Shown here one piece after another: positions 6,012-7,052 of a stretch of DNA of 7,052 nucleotides (its first letter is position 1; every line of letters begins with the position of its first letter). Source of the stretch: Dehalococcoidia bacterium UBA1151 (GTDB taxonomy: Bacteria > Chloroflexota > Dehalococcoidia > Lucifugimonadales > Lucifugimonadaceae); NCBI GenBank assembly GCA_002311865.1, contig DBZV01000184.1:23036-30087 (forward strand), in the 5' to 3' direction. The position numbers and the translations under genes are program-made. The notes below the pieces were generated by a model. It saw only the letters and a list, made by a program, of their open reading frames with translations. It was not told where the DNA came from and searched no databases.

Positions 6012-6980
6012 TTGCCCGATCGCCCGACGATCACCGATATTTACGATGCCCGCAGGCGCATTCAAGATCACATCACCCGAACACCACTTCGAAACTATCC
6101 CTCGCTCGATGAGCTCCTTGGCACGGAGGTCTGGGTGAAGCATGAGAACTTCCAGACCCTGGGCGCGTTCAAGGTCCGTGGAGGTCTCAACCTGCTCTCT
6201 CGCATCGACCCAAAATTGATCGCCAACGGCGTGGTTGGCGCGTCGTCGGGGAATCACGGTCATTCCATCGCTTACGCAGCGATGACCCACAAGATATCGT
6301 GCGTAATCGTCGTCCCGGTTGGAGCTAACCCCGGTAAGGTCCGTTCGATACAGAATCTGGGTGCTGAGGTGATCTTCGAGGGCGACTACTACGATCAGAG
6401 TCGAGAAGCAGCGAAAGCCCTCGCCGAGGAGCGCGGGCTTTACTATATCGATGCCGCCAATGAGCCTGACTTGATCGCAGGGGTGGCAACATACTCGCTT
6501 GAGATATTCGAAGATCTTTCGGATATCGATACGATCTTTGCGCCGGTTGGCGCCGGAAGCGGCGCATCGGGAGCGTGCATCGTTGCTGAGGCGCTATCGC
6601 CATCGACCCGGATCATCGGCGTGCAGGCCGCGGCGGCCCCGGCTGCGCAGCTCTCCTGGAAGGCTGGTGAACTGGTCTCCGCAGAGATGAAGACCAGCGC
6701 CGAGGGTCTGGCAACTGCACACGCGTATGAGATGCCGCAGTCGATTCTCCGCGATCTTCTTGAAGACTTCATTCTGGTTGGTGAAGACGATATTGAAGAT
6801 GCGATATCCGACTACCTGGACCACACCCACTCGCTGGTTGAGGGAGCAGGTGCGGTAGCTCTGGCTGGCGCGAAAGATCAGCGGGAGAAGATCAACGGCC
6901 AACGGATTGTGGTGATCGCCAGCGGAGCGAATCTCTCACGGACCCAGTTGAAGAAGATTGTGGCGGTGCGGAATGCCTAG
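6012..6980 (+). CDS. Threonine/serine dehydratase family enzyme (PLP, fold type II)
   Basis: This 322-aa cytoplasmic enzyme belongs to the family that deaminates L-threonine to 2-oxobutanoate (or serine to pyruvate) with pyridoxal phosphate. The Schiff-base lysine is K54 in ENFQTLGAFKVRG. SSGNHG (78-83) is the substrate-carboxylate loop, GAGSGASG (180-187) takes the place of the glycine-rich phosphate-binding loop (usually GGGGL.SG), and SGAN (304-307) contacts the cofactor ring. There is no C-terminal ACT-like regulatory domain. The size fits catabolic TdcB-type dehydratases or serine racemase rather than biosynthetic IlvA (about 500 aa). The altered phosphate loop, and GVAT where family members often have GQGT (157-160), suggest a divergent subfamily; substrate could differ (for example threo-3-hydroxyaspartate or serine racemisation). 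It starts at TTG, supported by GAGGAG 9 bases upstream. It is transcribed divergently from the MFS pair, with no visible functional link. Confidence 0.9.
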   Translation: MPDRPTITDIYDARRRIQDHITRTPLRNYPSLDELLGTEVWVKHENFQTLGAFKVRGGLNLLSRIDPKLIANGVVGASSGNHGHSIAYAAMTHKISCVIVVPVGANPGKVRSIQNLGAEVIFEGDYYDQSREAAKALAEERGLYYIDAANEPDLIAGVATYSLEIFEDLSDIDTIFAPVGAGSGASGACIVAEALSPSTRIIGVQAAAAPAAQLSWKAGELVSAEMKTSAEGLATAHAYEMPQSILRDLLEDFILVGEDDIEDAISDYLDHTHSLVEGAGAVALAGAKDQREKINGQRIVVIASGANLSRTQLKKIVAVRNA

Positions 6981-7031
6981 GGCGGCTATTCACGGCATTA
7001 AGCGATTTTCACAATCCCGGTAGCCGCCGGG
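6981..7031 (+). terminator. Inverted repeats downstream of the dehydratase gene
   Basis: GGCGGCTA (6981-6988, directly after the stop codon) pairs perfectly with TAGCCGCC (7021-7028) over a 32-base loop. An alternative small hairpin uses CCCGG (7016-7020) and CCGGG (7027-7031). No T-run follows. This may be a weak terminator or another GC-rich palindromic repeat resembling those at the left edge. Confidence 0.25.
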
Positions 7032-7052
7032 CTTGCCTGGCCTCTCGTCACT

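Overview
The window reads as a chromosomal segment of a bacterium, most likely a marine member of the Chloroflexota (SAR202/Dehalococcoidia-like). This is inferred from gene content and remembered family resemblance, not from a search. The genes are bacterial in style: Shine-Dalgarno sites, TTG starts and a sigma70-like promoter. One of them, however, encodes an archaeal-type flagellin (archaellin), a combination known from some Chloroflexota.

Layout: 1-271 is non-coding and holds two GC-rich palindromic elements in opposite orientation, a possible dispersed REP-like repeat. 272-2035 (-) is mutL, with both the ATPase motifs and the metal-binding endonuclease motifs. 2036-2464 is a long intergenic region rich in short dyads. 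It also contains a doubtful 83-codon minus-strand reading frame that overlaps the mutL start by 7 bp. 2465-3112 (+) is the archaellin-like gene. It converges with 3117-4259 (-), an MFS transporter, leaving only 4 bp between the stop codons. That transporter has no ATG/GTG/TTG where homology and the ribosome-binding site place its start; an ATC codon occupies the position. 4518-5858 (-) is a paralogous MFS transporter, so the two form a tandem pair. 5859-6011 is a divergent promoter region. 6012-6980 (+) is a short, ACT-less threonine/serine dehydratase-family enzyme starting at TTG. 6981-7052 is non-coding with weak inverted repeats.

The genes do not form one pathway: DNA repair, a surface filament subunit, a drug/siderophore-exporter-like MFS pair and amino-acid catabolism lie side by side. 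The two MFS genes are probably one operon. The most notable points are the isolated archaellin-like gene in a bacterial setting and the missing start codon of the downstream MFS gene. I see no clearly new multi-gene system here.
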